From contig NZ_JACHVQ010000001.1 in the NCBI RefSeq assembly GCF_014190805.1, forward strand, positions 1,798,001 to 1,862,000: a stretch of DNA of 64,000 bases, in the 5' to 3' direction. A model generated the notes under the pieces. It was given only the letters and a program-made list of their open reading frames with translations, was not told the DNA's origin and made no database searches. A program made the position numbers and the translations under genes. This stretch comes from Flexivirga oryzae. Its GTDB lineage: Bacteria; Actinomycetota; Actinomycetes; Actinomycetales; Dermatophilaceae. Of the stretch, positions 8,779-17,110 are shown in pieces (within the stretch, counting starts at the first letter, position 1; each line of letters opens with the position of its first letter).

Positions 8779-9897
8779 TCAGGCGTGAATGCGACCTTCC
8801 CGCTCGCCCAGGCGGCCACCGCTGCCGCCCCACTGCCGCGCGATGATCTCGGCGGCGATGCTGATCGCGGTTTCTTCCGGGGTGCGCGCGCCCAGGTCGA
8901 GGCCGAGCGGGCTGTGCAGTTTCGCGAGGTTGTCCTCGGCAACCCCGATCTCCCGCAACCGGGCGATCCGGTCCTCGTGGGTGCGCCGTGAACCCATCGC
9001 CCCGATATAGGCGACCTCGGGAGCTCGCAACGCCACCTCCAGCAACGGCACGTCGAACTTGTGGTCGTGGGTGAGCACGGCGATGACCGTCCGCCCGTCG
9101 ATCCGGCCGGCCTCGAGTTCGCCGGACAGGTAACGGTGTGGCCAGTCGACGATCACCTCGTCCGCGGCGGGGAACCGCGTCTTGGTGGCGAACACCGGAC
9201 GCGCGTCGCACACGGTCACCCGGTAGCCGAGGAACGATCCGACCTTCGCGACCGCGGCGGCGAAGTCGATCGCCCCGAAGACCAGCATCCGCGGCGGCGG
9301 CGCGTACGACGAGACGAAGACCCGCATCCCGTCCTCCAGCCGCTGCCCGTCCGGGCCGTAGGTCAGGGTCGCGCTGCGGCCGCTGGCCAGCAGACCCATG
9401 CCGTCGTCGGAGACCGCGGAGTTCGCCCGGTCGCTGCCGATGTCGCCGACCGGGTCCTGCCCCGGCCGCAGCACCATCCGCCGCCCGATCCAGGACTTGT
9501 CGGGATGGTCGACCACCGTCGCGACCGCGACCGGCCGTTCGTGCTCGATGTCGTGGGCGACCGCTGCCAGCTCGGGGAAGGTAGTCTTGTCGATCTTCTC
9601 GACATACACGTCCAGGATCCCGCCACAGGTCAGGCCGACCGCGAAGGCGTCGTCGTCGGAGACGCCGTACCGCTGCAGCACGGGGGTGCCGGACTCCACG
9701 ACCTCACCGGCGAGCTCGTAGACCGCGCCCTCGACGCAGCCGCCCGACACCGACCCGACGGCCTCGCCACCGGGCCCGACGAGCATGGAAGCCCCGGGCG
9801 GCCGGGGCGCCGACCGGAAGGTCGCGACGACCGTGCCGACTCCGACCGTCTTGCCCGCGTCGTACCACTCCATCAGCTCCGTCAGCACCTCACGCAC
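8779..9897 (-). CDS. XdhC/CoxI-family molybdenum cofactor maturation protein
   Basis: 372 aa, GTG start at 9897 overlapping the coxE end. The N-terminal XdhC/CoxI domain shows SGGCVEGAVYELA near residues 50-62. The C-terminal part is a Rossmann-type XdhC_C domain (LVFGAIDFAAAVAK, YIGAMGSRRTHEDR). Family members bind Mo-cofactor and help load or sulfurate it in xanthine-dehydrogenase-like enzymes, which fits a role in maturing the CoxLMS enzyme. It is followed by the regulator after 46 nt. Confidence 0.88.
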   Translation of the reverse strand: MREVLTELMEWYDAGKTVGVGTVVATFRSAPRPPGASMLVGPGGEAVGSVSGGCVEGAVYELAGEVVESGTPVLQRYGVSDDDAFAVGLTCGGILDVYVEKIDKTTFPELAAVAHDIEHERPVAVATVVDHPDKSWIGRRMVLRPGQDPVGDIGSDRANSAVSDDGMGLLASGRSATLTYGPDGQRLEDGMRVFVSSYAPPPRMLVFGAIDFAAAVAKVGSFLGYRVTVCDARPVFATKTRFPAADEVIVDWPHRYLSGELEAGRIDGRTVIAVLTHDHKFDVPLLEVALRAPEVAYIGAMGSRRTHEDRIARLREIGVAEDNLAKLHSPLGLDLGARTPEETAISIAAEIIARQWGGSGGRLGEREGRIHA

Positions 9898-10999
9898 TGG
9901 CGACCACCTCCAACACCTGCTCGAACGAACGCAGTGAGTGACCCGCGATGAAGTCGTCGCAGTGCGGCAGCACCGCAACGATCCCTTGCTGCACCGGCTC
10001 GTAACCGTCCTTGCCGCGATGCGGGTTGACCCACACCACCCGGTGTGCGAGGCGGCCCAGCCGGGCCATCTGTCCACCGAGCAGCGCTGCGTCGCCGCGC
10101 TCCCAGCCGTCACTGAAGACAACCACGACGGCACCCCGTGCCATTCCGCGCGCGCCCCATCGGTCCAGGAACGCCTCGAGCGTCTCGCCCAGCCGCGTGC
10201 CGCCGGCCCAGTCGGGGACCTCGTCGCCGGCCCGCACCAGGGCACGGTCCGGGTCGGCGGTGCGCAGTGCGGTCGTGATCCGGGTCAGCCGGGTGCCGAG
10301 CGTGAAGACCTCGACCGGAGCGCCCGTCCGCACGAGGGTGTGCGTGAGGCGAAGCAGCGCGTCGGCGTACGGGCGCATGCTGGCCGACACGTCGACGAGC
10401 AGCACGACACGCCGCGGCTCGGTCCCGCGCCGGCGGCGCCGTACCTGTCCCGGCTCCCCCATCAGTTGCAACGAGCCGCGCAGCGTGCGTTGCAGGTCGA
10501 CCTCGCCGCGGCGCCACGGGGTATGACGGGCCGCGCGCCGTAGCGGCGCACGCGGATGGAGGGCGCGGATCATCGCGTCGAGGATCGCCTTCTGGGCCGC
10601 GTCCAGCTCGGCGACGTCCCGGTGGCGCAGGATCTCCGCCTCGGAGGCTGCGGCGCGCACCACGTCCTGCTCGCCCTCCCCGCCGTTCTCCCCCGGGTCG
10701 TCACTGACCGGCAACGGCGCCGCGACATCCTCCCGGCGTTCGCGCGGGATGGTGCGCGGCAGCTCGGACCGGTCGCCGAACCAGGCCTCGAAGACCCGGT
10801 CGTAGCGCTCCAGGGCGTCCGGGCCCGAGCACAAGGTGGCGCGGCCCGCGACATACACCGCCTCAGGGTCGTGCAGTCCCACGATGGCGGACGCCGTCAG
10901 GAAGCTGGTGGCCCGGTCCTGGGTGACCCGCACGCCGGCGGCGCGCAGGGCACGGGTGAAGCCGAGCAGGATCTCGTCGGGTGGATGCTGAGCGGTCAT
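9890..10999 (-). CDS. coxE: CoxE-like VWA-domain protein
   Basis: 369 aa from ATG 10999, overlapping the coxD stop as ATGA. The C-terminal half has a von Willebrand factor A domain with the metal-site motif LLVDVSASMRPY and later VVVFSDGWERGD. The N-terminal half is helical. In oligotrophic CO oxidisers CoxE acts with the CoxD ATPase to mature the active site of CoxL. The neighbouring MoxR-type ATPase supports the same pairing here. Confidence 0.88.
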   Translation of the reverse strand: MTAQHPPDEILLGFTRALRAAGVRVTQDRATSFLTASAIVGLHDPEAVYVAGRATLCSGPDALERYDRVFEAWFGDRSELPRTIPRERREDVAAPLPVSDDPGENGGEGEQDVVRAAASEAEILRHRDVAELDAAQKAILDAMIRALHPRAPLRRAARHTPWRRGEVDLQRTLRGSLQLMGEPGQVRRRRRGTEPRRVVLLVDVSASMRPYADALLRLTHTLVRTGAPVEVFTLGTRLTRITTALRTADPDRALVRAGDEVPDWAGGTRLGETLEAFLDRWGARGMARGAVVVVFSDGWERGDAALLGGQMARLGRLAHRVVWVNPHRGKDGYEPVQQGIVAVLPHCDDFIAGHSLRSFEQVLEVVASA

Positions 11000-11868
11000 C
11001 TCGCGAGCATCCGGTCGAGGACGTGCTTGACCCGGTCGGTGTCCTCGCGATACTTCACCACCGCTCCGAGGGTGTTCGCGGCCTGCTCCAGGTCCAGCTC
11101 GCTGGCGCCGAGGCGCTGCAGGGCCCGTGCCCAGTCGAGGGTCTCGGCGACACCCGGCGGCTTGAGCAGGTGCTCGCCACGCAACTCCTGCACGACCTCG
11201 ACGACCTGCCGGGCGAGCGCTGCGGGGACGTCGGGTTCGCGGCTGCGCACGATCGCGACCTCCCGCTCGAGCCCCGGGTGGTCGATCCAGTGGTAGAGGC
11301 AACGGCGCTTCAACGCGTCGTGCAGTTCCCGGGTGCGGTTCGAGGTGAGGACGACCGTCGGCGGCACCGCGGCGGCCACGGTGCCCAGCTCCGGGATGCT
11401 CACCGCCCAGGTCGACAGCACCTCGAGCAGGAACGCCTCGAACTCGTCGTCGGCCCGGTCGACCTCGTCGATCAGCAGCACCGCCGGCGACTCCCGCAAC
11501 GCCCGCAGCACCGGACGGGAGAGCAGGAAACGCTCGTCGAAGAGCGACTTCTCCGCCTCCGTCGGATCGAGCGAACCGTCCTTGGTGGCCGCCTCGAGGG
11601 TCCGCAGGTGCAGGATCTGGCGCGGGAAGTCCCAGTCGTACAGCGCCTGCGTCGCATCGATGCCCTCGTAGCACTGCAGCCGGATCAGCGGCACACCGTG
11701 GATCTGCGCTAGTGCCTCGGCGAGGGCGGTCTTGCCGGTGCCGGGCTCGCCCTCCAGCAGCAGCGGGCGCTGCATCTCGCCCGCCAGGAACGTCACGGTG
11801 GCCAGTGCGGAGTCACTCAGGTAACCGGTCTGCTCCAGCGCCTGGGCCACTGCGCGGGGTGAGTTCAT
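10996..11868 (-). CDS. coxD: CoxD-like MoxR-family AAA+ ATPase
   Basis: 290 aa. Walker A GEPGTGKT at about residues 39-46, Walker B VLLIDEVDRAD near 129-139, sensor-like VVLTSNRTREL near 171-181. MoxR ATPases act as chaperones with VWA partners; CoxD is needed for [CuSMoO2] site assembly in carboxydotrophs. It lies directly before coxE and 47 nt after the MobA-like gene. Confidence 0.9.
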   Translation of the reverse strand: MNSPRAVAQALEQTGYLSDSALATVTFLAGEMQRPLLLEGEPGTGKTALAEALAQIHGVPLIRLQCYEGIDATQALYDWDFPRQILHLRTLEAATKDGSLDPTEAEKSLFDERFLLSRPVLRALRESPAVLLIDEVDRADDEFEAFLLEVLSTWAVSIPELGTVAAAVPPTVVLTSNRTRELHDALKRRCLYHWIDHPGLEREVAIVRSREPDVPAALARQVVEVVQELRGEHLLKPPGVAETLDWARALQRLGASELDLEQAANTLGAVVKYREDTDRVKHVLDRMLAR

Positions 11869-11915
11869 GCCGTCAGGCTAAGCCCGCCGGGTTGGTGTGG
11901 GGTTGGATAGCGCGT

Positions 11916-12443
11916 TCAGCGGTCCACATCCTGGCCGGTGGCCAGGTCCCCGCACTCGACCAGCACCGGCGGGTTGGCACGCAGGTAGTCCCGCGCGCCG
12001 CGGTCGCCCTTCGCCTCGGCCATCGCGCCCGCCCAGTGCTCGCGACCCAGCAGCACCGGGTGCCCGGGAACCCCTTGGTATGCCGCCCGCGCCAGCACCT
12101 GCGGCGTCTCCGGCTGCGCGAGGACCCGCTGTATGACGTCGGCGCCGACGTCGGGCAGGTCGACCAGGGTGAGCAGGCACCGCGTCTCGTCGGTCAACGC
12201 GGTGACCCCGGCGCGCAGCGAGGCGCCCATACCGGTCTCCCAGTCGTGCGCCACCACGATGTCGACGGCGTGCTCGTCGAGCAGCCCGCGGGCCTGGTCG
12301 GCGGCCGCGCCCAGCACGACGACCACCCGGTCGCAGGCGCTCAGCACGTCGACCGCGTGGACCAGCCAGCCGTCGACCAGTGCCTTGGGCTTTCCCATCC
12401 GTCGCCCGGCGCCCGCCGCCAGCACGATCCCTGCGGTCGTCAT
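11916..12443 (-). CDS. MobA/MocA-like nucleotidyltransferase for molybdenum cofactor
   Basis: 175 aa. The N-terminal signature GIVLAAGAGRRMGKPKAL is typical of NTP_transf_3 enzymes, and DLPDVGADVI is the metal/substrate region. Members of this family attach CMP (MocA) or GMP (MobA) to molybdopterin. Hydroxylases of the CoxL family use the cytosine dinucleotide form, so a MocA-like role is more likely. It appears to be the first gene of the cox cluster. Confidence 0.85.
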   Translation of the reverse strand: MTTAGIVLAAGAGRRMGKPKALVDGWLVHAVDVLSACDRVVVVLGAAADQARGLLDEHAVDIVVAHDWETGMGASLRAGVTALTDETRCLLTLVDLPDVGADVIQRVLAQPETPQVLARAAYQGVPGHPVLLGREHWAGAMAEAKGDRGARDYLRANPPVLVECGDLATGQDVDR

Positions 12444-12450
12444 ACGCGCC

Positions 12451-12456
12451 AGTATG
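12451..12456 (-). promoter_or_regulatory. Candidate -10 element of the cox cluster (leaderless type)
   Basis: On the minus strand CATACT lies 7 nt before the ATG at 12443, with no Shine-Dalgarno between. It would start transcription at the first codon of the MobA-like gene. Confidence 0.45.
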
Positions 12457-12504
12457 GCGGCTCGGCCCTCCCCCGACGTCCAGTGGTTGCCCAGACACCG
12501 CGCC

Positions 12505-12510
12505 TAACGT
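12505..12510 (+). promoter_or_regulatory. Leaderless-type -10 element for the 33-aa membrane protein
   Basis: TAACGT is placed exactly 7 nt before GTG 12518, the commonest spacing seen in this window. This favours GTG 12518 over ATG 12524 as the start. Confidence 0.5.
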
Positions 12511-12517
12511 GCCGAGG

Positions 12518-12619
12518 GTGGACATGACGCAGTACGGCCTGGTGGCAGTGGGGATAGCCCTTTTCACGATCATCGCGATCGCGCTGATCGAGGCCGGTGG
12601 CCGGCACAAGGAGCGGTAG
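12518..12619 (+). CDS. Small single-pass membrane protein (33 aa)
   Basis: Predicted sequence VDMTQYGLVAVGIALFTIIAI followed by ALIEAGGRHKER: one hydrophobic helix of about 19 residues and a charged basic tail. The start could be GTG 12518 (leaderless) or ATG 12524 (31 aa). It lies alone between the divergent cox cluster and the transporter gene. No family recognised. A coding call rests on the promoter fit, the helix and the positive-inside tail. Confidence 0.5.
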   Translation: MDMTQYGLVAVGIALFTIIAIALIEAGGRHKER

Positions 12620-12680
12620 CCGCCGCACCGGGGTGACCGCCGCACGAGGCGGCACCGCGTCGGCCTAGGGTGACGGGGTC

Positions 12681-13667
12681 ATGCATCCACTCGCGAAGCT
12701 CCGCATCGACGGCTTCATCGTGGCGATCCTCGCCACCGTCGTCCTCGCGAGCGTCTTCCCCGCGAGTGCGTCGTTCGCGCCCACACTCGACCACCTGGTC
12801 ACCGCCGCGATCGCCCTGCTGTTCTTCCTGTACGGCGCCCGCATGCACCCGCAGGAGGCGTGGCGCGGCCTGCAGCACTGGCGGCTGCACACGCTGATCC
12901 TGGCGTTCACGTTCGTGGTGTTCCCGGTGATCGGGATCGGCCTGCGGGTGCTCCAGCCGCATCTGCTGTCCGCCGACCTCTACACCGGTGTGCTCTACCT
13001 GACCCTGGTGCCGTCGACCGTCCAGTCGTCGATCGCGTTCACCTCGATCGCGCGCGGCAACGTCGCCGGCGCGATCGTCAGCGCGTCGGCGTCGAACCTG
13101 CTCGGTGTGTTCCTGACGCCGCTGCTGGTGATCGCGATGACGAGCGCCGGGCTGATCGGCGGCAGCGGCAACATCTCCATCAGCGGGCAGCAGATGGTCG
13201 ACATCTGCCTGCAGATCCTCGCCCCGTTCATCGTCGGCCAACTCGCCCGCCCGCTCGTCGGCTCCTTCGTCGAGGGGCACCGGGCGCGGCTGAAGTATGT
13301 CGACCGCGGCTCCATCGTGCTGGTCGTCTATGCGGCGTTCAGCAAGGGCGTGCGGCAGCACATCTGGCACGCGGTGGACCCGGGGCAGATCCTGTTCCTC
13401 ATCGCGTTGTCGATCGTGCTGGTCATCTTCATGTTGTGGCTCACCTGGCACGCGGCGCAGCGGCTGGGCTTCGACCACGCGGACTGCATCGCGGTGCAGT
13501 TCTGCGGCACGAAGAAGAGCCTGGCGAGCGGACTACCCATGGCAGCAGTGCTTTTCGCCGGTCACGGGGTCAGCATCATCGTGTTGCCGCTGATGGTCTT
13601 CCATCAGGTGCAGTTGATGATGTGTTCCTGGCTGGCGTCCCGTTACGCGGCGGCGCCCGAGACCTGA
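12681..13667 (+). CDS. Bile acid:sodium symporter family transporter (SBF-like)
   Basis: 328 aa with 9-10 hydrophobic segments. The start MHPLAKLRIDGFIVAIL and the segment ALLFFLYGARMHPQEAWRG are typical of the SBF-like (YfeH type) group. It also has TLVPSTVQSSIAFTSIARGN and CGTKKSLASGLPMA, which match the Na+-binding crossover regions of the family. The substrate is unknown; bacterial members move organic anions. TAGGGT at 12666-12671 lies 9 nt before the ATG as a possible leaderless -10. The 3' end overlaps the convergent metal permease gene by 25 bp. Confidence 0.85.
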   Translation: MHPLAKLRIDGFIVAILATVVLASVFPASASFAPTLDHLVTAAIALLFFLYGARMHPQEAWRGLQHWRLHTLILAFTFVVFPVIGIGLRVLQPHLLSADLYTGVLYLTLVPSTVQSSIAFTSIARGNVAGAIVSASASNLLGVFLTPLLVIAMTSAGLIGGSGNISISGQQMVDICLQILAPFIVGQLARPLVGSFVEGHRARLKYVDRGSIVLVVYAAFSKGVRQHIWHAVDPGQILFLIALSIVLVIFMLWLTWHAAQRLGFDHADCIAVQFCGTKKSLASGLPMAAVLFAGHGVSIIVLPLMVFHQVQLMMCSWLASRYAAAPET

Positions 13668-14494
13668 CGGCGCGGTTCGGGTCGCACCCGCTCGGCGACG
13701 ACCGACACCAGGTAGAGCGCGAAGCTGACGAAGGCGATCAGCACGCTCGCCTTGATGTCGGTGTCGCTCAGCGCGAGGCTCAGCAGGAAACCACCGTCCG
13801 CGGCGATCAGTGCGAACGCCACGGAGACCGCGACGAACTTCAACGGGTCCGCGGTCCAGCGCCGCGCCGAGGCCGCCGGCGTGATCGCCAGACTGAGGAC
13901 CAGCAGGGTGCCGACCACCTGGGCCGCCTCGGTCACCGTGAGCGCCAGCAGCACCAGGAAGACCAGGCTGAGCGCGTTGACCGGGACACCGCGCGCGCTC
14001 GCGACGGCGGAGTCGACGGAGGCGAACAGCAGCGGCCGGAAGATCACGACCATCACGATCAGGACCACCAGGGCGAGCGCGCCGAGCACCAGGACGTCGC
14101 CGGTCGATGCCGTGACCAGGGAGCCGAAGAGGATGTTGGTCGCCGCCGACGCGAAGCCGTTGTAGAAGCTCAGCAGGAAGACACCGAGGCCCAGCCCGAA
14201 CGCGAGGACGACGCCGATCGCGGTGTTCCCCTCGCGTTGCCGTCGTCCGAGCAGCGCGAACGCCGCCGCGATGACGAGTGACCCGATGAGCGCACCTCGG
14301 ACCGCGTCACCGGCGATCAGCAGCCCGGCGACCGCGCTGGTGAACGACAGCTCGGCCGTGCCGTGCACCGCGAAGGCCATGTCGCGCATCACCACGAACG
14401 GAGCGACCAGGCCGCAGGTCAGCGCGATCAGGGTCGCCGCGATGAGGGCGTGCTGCGCGAACGAGTAGTGCAGCAGCTCGAACATGTTGCTCAC
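13643..14494 (-). CDS. Metal (Zn/Mn) ABC transporter permease, ZnuB-like
   Basis: 283 aa, about eight TM helices, starting at GTG 14494. The start is 14 nt after the ATPase stop. The ABC-3 family pattern is visible (HYSFAQHALIAATLIAL, then VVMRDMAFAVHGTAELSFTSAVAGLL, and GDVLVLGALALVVL). It forms the membrane channel with the ATPase and binding protein upstream in the same operon. The last 25 bp overlap the end of the convergent transporter gene. Confidence 0.88.
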   Translation of the reverse strand: MSNMFELLHYSFAQHALIAATLIALTCGLVAPFVVMRDMAFAVHGTAELSFTSAVAGLLIAGDAVRGALIGSLVIAAAFALLGRRQREGNTAIGVVLAFGLGLGVFLLSFYNGFASAATNILFGSLVTASTGDVLVLGALALVVLIVMVVIFRPLLFASVDSAVASARGVPVNALSLVFLVLLALTVTEAAQVVGTLLVLSLAITPAASARRWTADPLKFVAVSVAFALIAADGGFLLSLALSDTDIKASVLIAFVSFALYLVSVVAERVRPEPRRQVSGAAA

Positions 14495-14507
14495 TTCGGC
14501 GTTGTCC

Positions 14508-15341
14508 TCACGCGGAGACGGCCTCGGGGCCGCAGTGGTGGGACAGTTCGGGTGACTCGCCGCCGCCGACGACGATCACCCGGCCACGGACGCGCAGCAC
14601 GTCCACCGGTGATCCGTAGAGCTGCGAGAGCCGTTCGGTGGTGAGCACCTCGTCGGGCGTGCCCACCGCCCATTTCCCGCCGACCAGATAGACGATCCGG
14701 TCGACGAACGGCAGGATCGGGTTGATCTCGTGCGTCACCATGACGATGGCGGTGCCGGACTCGCGGCGCCGCCGGTCGAGCAGGTCGAGCACACCCTCCT
14801 GATGACGCAGGTCGAGTGAGGTGAGCGGCTCGTCGCACAGCAGGACCTGCGGATCGCTCATCAGCGCCTGCGCGATCCGCAGCCGCTGCTGTTCACCGCC
14901 GGAGAGCCTGCCGATCGGCGCGTCGGCATACTCCTGCGCCCCGACCGCCCGGATCACCTCGTCCGCAGCCCGGCGCACGGCCCGCTTCGACCACGGAGCG
15001 CCGAACCGGTGCCCGTCCGCGCCGAGCGCGACCAGGTCACGGCCGCGCAGCCCGAGGTCGGGGTCGAAGATCTTCTGCTGTGGCACGTAGCCGACGTCGG
15101 AACTGCCCCGGGACGGGCGCTTGCCGGCCACCGTCACCGAGCCGCCGGACAGCCGCATCAGGCCGAGCAGCGCCTTCAACAACGTCGTCTTGCCCGCACC
15201 GTTCGGTCCGAGGATCGCGACGAACTCGCCGCGCCCGATGGTCAGGTCGAGGCCGGACCAGAGGGTGCGGTCGCCGATCGTGAGCGTCGCACCCCGGAAG
15301 TCGACCAGGGGCGGCGTTGCGGTGTCGATCACACTCGTCAT
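14508..15341 (-). CDS. Metal (Zn/Mn) ABC transporter ATP-binding protein, ZnuC-like
   Basis: 277 aa from ATG 15341, overlapping the binding-protein stop (ATGA). Walker A LGPNGAGKTT near residues 44-53, signature LSGGEQQRL near 155, Walker B VLLCDEPLTSLD near 172, H-loop MVTHEI. It energises import through the adjacent permease. Confidence 0.92.
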   Translation of the reverse strand: MTSVIDTATPPLVDFRGATLTIGDRTLWSGLDLTIGRGEFVAILGPNGAGKTTLLKALLGLMRLSGGSVTVAGKRPSRGSSDVGYVPQQKIFDPDLGLRGRDLVALGADGHRFGAPWSKRAVRRAADEVIRAVGAQEYADAPIGRLSGGEQQRLRIAQALMSDPQVLLCDEPLTSLDLRHQEGVLDLLDRRRRESGTAIVMVTHEINPILPFVDRIVYLVGGKWAVGTPDEVLTTERLSQLYGSPVDVLRVRGRVIVVGGGESPELSHHCGPEAVSA

Positions 15342-16240
15342 GACGTCTTCTCCAACGCTGCGAGGAGGTTCTTGGCCTGTCCGAGCTGCCACGCCTGGTA
15401 GCTCGCGCTCCGGGGCGGCATGGTCTCCGTGACCGGCACCAACGGAACCCCCGCGTCCATCGCCTGCTTCTTCAACTGGTCCGTCTGCTTGTCGGTCACC
15501 TGACTGTTGTAGACCAGCGCCCGCACCGTGTGGTGCTGCAGAGCCTGGTCGAAGGCAACAGTATCGGCCGGGCTCGGGTCGTCGCCCTCCTCGACCGCCT
15601 GCGGGAAGCTCGCCGGTATGCCGAGCCGGAGTCCGGCGTCGGTCAGCAGGTAACCGGCGACGCGTTCGGTGTAGGCGATCTTCGCGCCGTCGTACCTGCC
15701 CTTGATGGTGTGCAGGACCTTCTCGACCGGGCGCAGCGCCTGGGTGAAGGCCGTGGCGTTCTTCGTGTACGCCGCGGCGTGCGTCGGATCGAGCTTCGCC
15801 AGCGCGGCAGCGATCGCCTGTGCGACCTTCGGCATCCTCGGCACGTCGTACCAGAGATGCGGGTTCGCGTCCGCGCCTTTCACACCCAGCACGGTGGCGA
15901 CGGTGATCACCGTCTGGCCGTGCGCGTCGGCCATACCGGTCAGCTTCGACATGAAGTCGTCGTAGCCGACGCCGTTCTCGACCACGAGCTTCGCGTCCGA
16001 GACGGCGGCGGCGTTCTTCACACTGGACTCGTAACCGTGTGGGTCGACGTTGGGATCGCTCAGGATCGAGGTCACGTCGACGTGCGAGCCGCCGATCTGC
16101 CGGACGATGTCGCCGTAGACGTTGGTGCTCGCCACCACGGGGACCCGGCCGTCGGACTTCGCTGCCCCGCCCGAGCTCGACCCGCAGCCGGCCAGGAGCA
16201 GGGTCGGTGCGGCCGCGACGGCGAGCCAGCGCAATCTCAC
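15338..16240 (-). CDS. Metal ABC transporter substrate-binding lipoprotein, ZnuA-like
   Basis: 300 aa, GTG start with GGGAGAC upstream. A lipoprotein signal peptide ends in LLAGC (Cys19), so the mature protein is membrane-anchored. Cluster A-I receptor features are present: VVASTNVYGDIVRQIGG, then DPHGYE and NPHLWYDVP, supplying the histidines and acidic residues that bind Zn or Mn. It lacks a long His-rich loop, which leaves Zn versus Mn open. First gene of the operon, behind a Zur-like box. Confidence 0.9.
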   Translation of the reverse strand: MRLRWLAVAAAPTLLLAGCGSSSGGAAKSDGRVPVVASTNVYGDIVRQIGGSHVDVTSILSDPNVDPHGYESSVKNAAAVSDAKLVVENGVGYDDFMSKLTGMADAHGQTVITVATVLGVKGADANPHLWYDVPRMPKVAQAIAAALAKLDPTHAAAYTKNATAFTQALRPVEKVLHTIKGRYDGAKIAYTERVAGYLLTDAGLRLGIPASFPQAVEEGDDPSPADTVAFDQALQHHTVRALVYNSQVTDKQTDQLKKQAMDAGVPLVPVTETMPPRSASYQAWQLGQAKNLLAALEKTS

Positions 16241-16261
16241 GAAACGTCTCCCTCAATCAGT

Positions 16262-16280
16262 ATTGATATTCATTCTCGTT
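16262..16280 (-). promoter_or_regulatory. Candidate Zur/Fur-family operator before the metal importer
   Basis: On the minus strand the sequence reads ACGAGAATGAATATCAATA, ending about 22 nt before the start codon. It is an imperfect dyad (GAGAAT..ATATCA) that resembles TGAnAATnATTnTCA sites of actinobacterial Zur. It is AT-rich in a GC-rich setting. The regulator identity (Zur, MntR or Fur) is inferred only from the operon's content. Confidence 0.55.
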
Positions 16281-16324
16281 AAGGGAACGATAGCAGTCGC
16301 GCGAGCGGAACCCGAACCGGTGCG

Positions 16325-17110
16325 TCAGTCCGCCGGAGCGGCCAACCAATCGGCGATCGCACGGCCCAGCGCGGGGTTGGCCACGGCGCTCATGTGATTG
16401 CCGGGGATCTCGGCGAACGTCCCGTGCCCCACCAACTCGACCAGTCGCTCGGAGCCGGGCCGGTGGTCGGCGTCCTCCGCGCCGCACAGCGCCAGGAACG
16501 GTGCGGTGAGAGAGGCGAGCTCAGCCGGGTCGGTGCGCACGCTGGATCGCCAGATCCCGCGCAGCGCAACGGGATCGGAGCCGGTCTGGCGCATGAAGAT
16601 GCGTGCCTTGCCGGCCGCGGAACGCTTGTCGACCTCCCGGTCGAGGTCGAACGCCTCCTCGTAGACCTCGTCGCGGGTGTGGAGGTTCTCGATCCCGTCG
16701 AGGCCCATCCCCGCAGCGATCAGCCGCCGTGGGCGCGCGCCCCGCAACCACATGCGGACGCTGGTGTGCGCGCCGAGCGAGTAGCCGCCGAGGTCGTAGT
16801 CGTCCAGCCCGAGGTGCTCGACGAGTGCCGCGCCGTCCATGGCCAGCACGTCGGGCGGGTATGCCGCTGCGTCGTGCGGCCGGCCGCTGTCACCGTGGCC
16901 GCGCAGGTCGGGCATGATCACCCGGAACCCCTTGGCAGCAACGGTTTTCGCGTGTCCGTAGCGGATCCAGTTGGTCAGTGCGTTGGACACGAAGCCGTGG
17001 ATCAGCAGGAGCGGGCGGCCTTCGCCGAGCTCGCGCCATACGAGCTGGACGCCGTCGAAGGACGCGAAGCTGTGCTGGGTGATCTCACCCGTGTCGGGCG
17101 CGACGCTCAT
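16325..17110 (-). CDS. Alpha/beta-hydrolase fold protein
   Basis: 261 aa. The oxyanion motif LLLIHGF is near residue 35. The nucleophile elbow GGYSLG has Ser111. A late acidic residue in LCGAEDAD and the His in IPGNHMSAV (about 241) complete the triad. The substrate cannot be told. The start overlaps the stop of the C1 peptidase gene (ATGA), so the two are probably co-translated. A joint role in peptide or amide turnover is possible but unproven. Confidence 0.85.
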   Translation of the reverse strand: MSVAPDTGEITQHSFASFDGVQLVWRELGEGRPLLLIHGFVSNALTNWIRYGHAKTVAAKGFRVIMPDLRGHGDSGRPHDAAAYPPDVLAMDGAALVEHLGLDDYDLGGYSLGAHTSVRMWLRGARPRRLIAAGMGLDGIENLHTRDEVYEEAFDLDREVDKRSAAGKARIFMRQTGSDPVALRGIWRSSVRTDPAELASLTAPFLALCGAEDADHRPGSERLVELVGHGTFAEIPGNHMSAVANPALGRAIADWLAAPAD

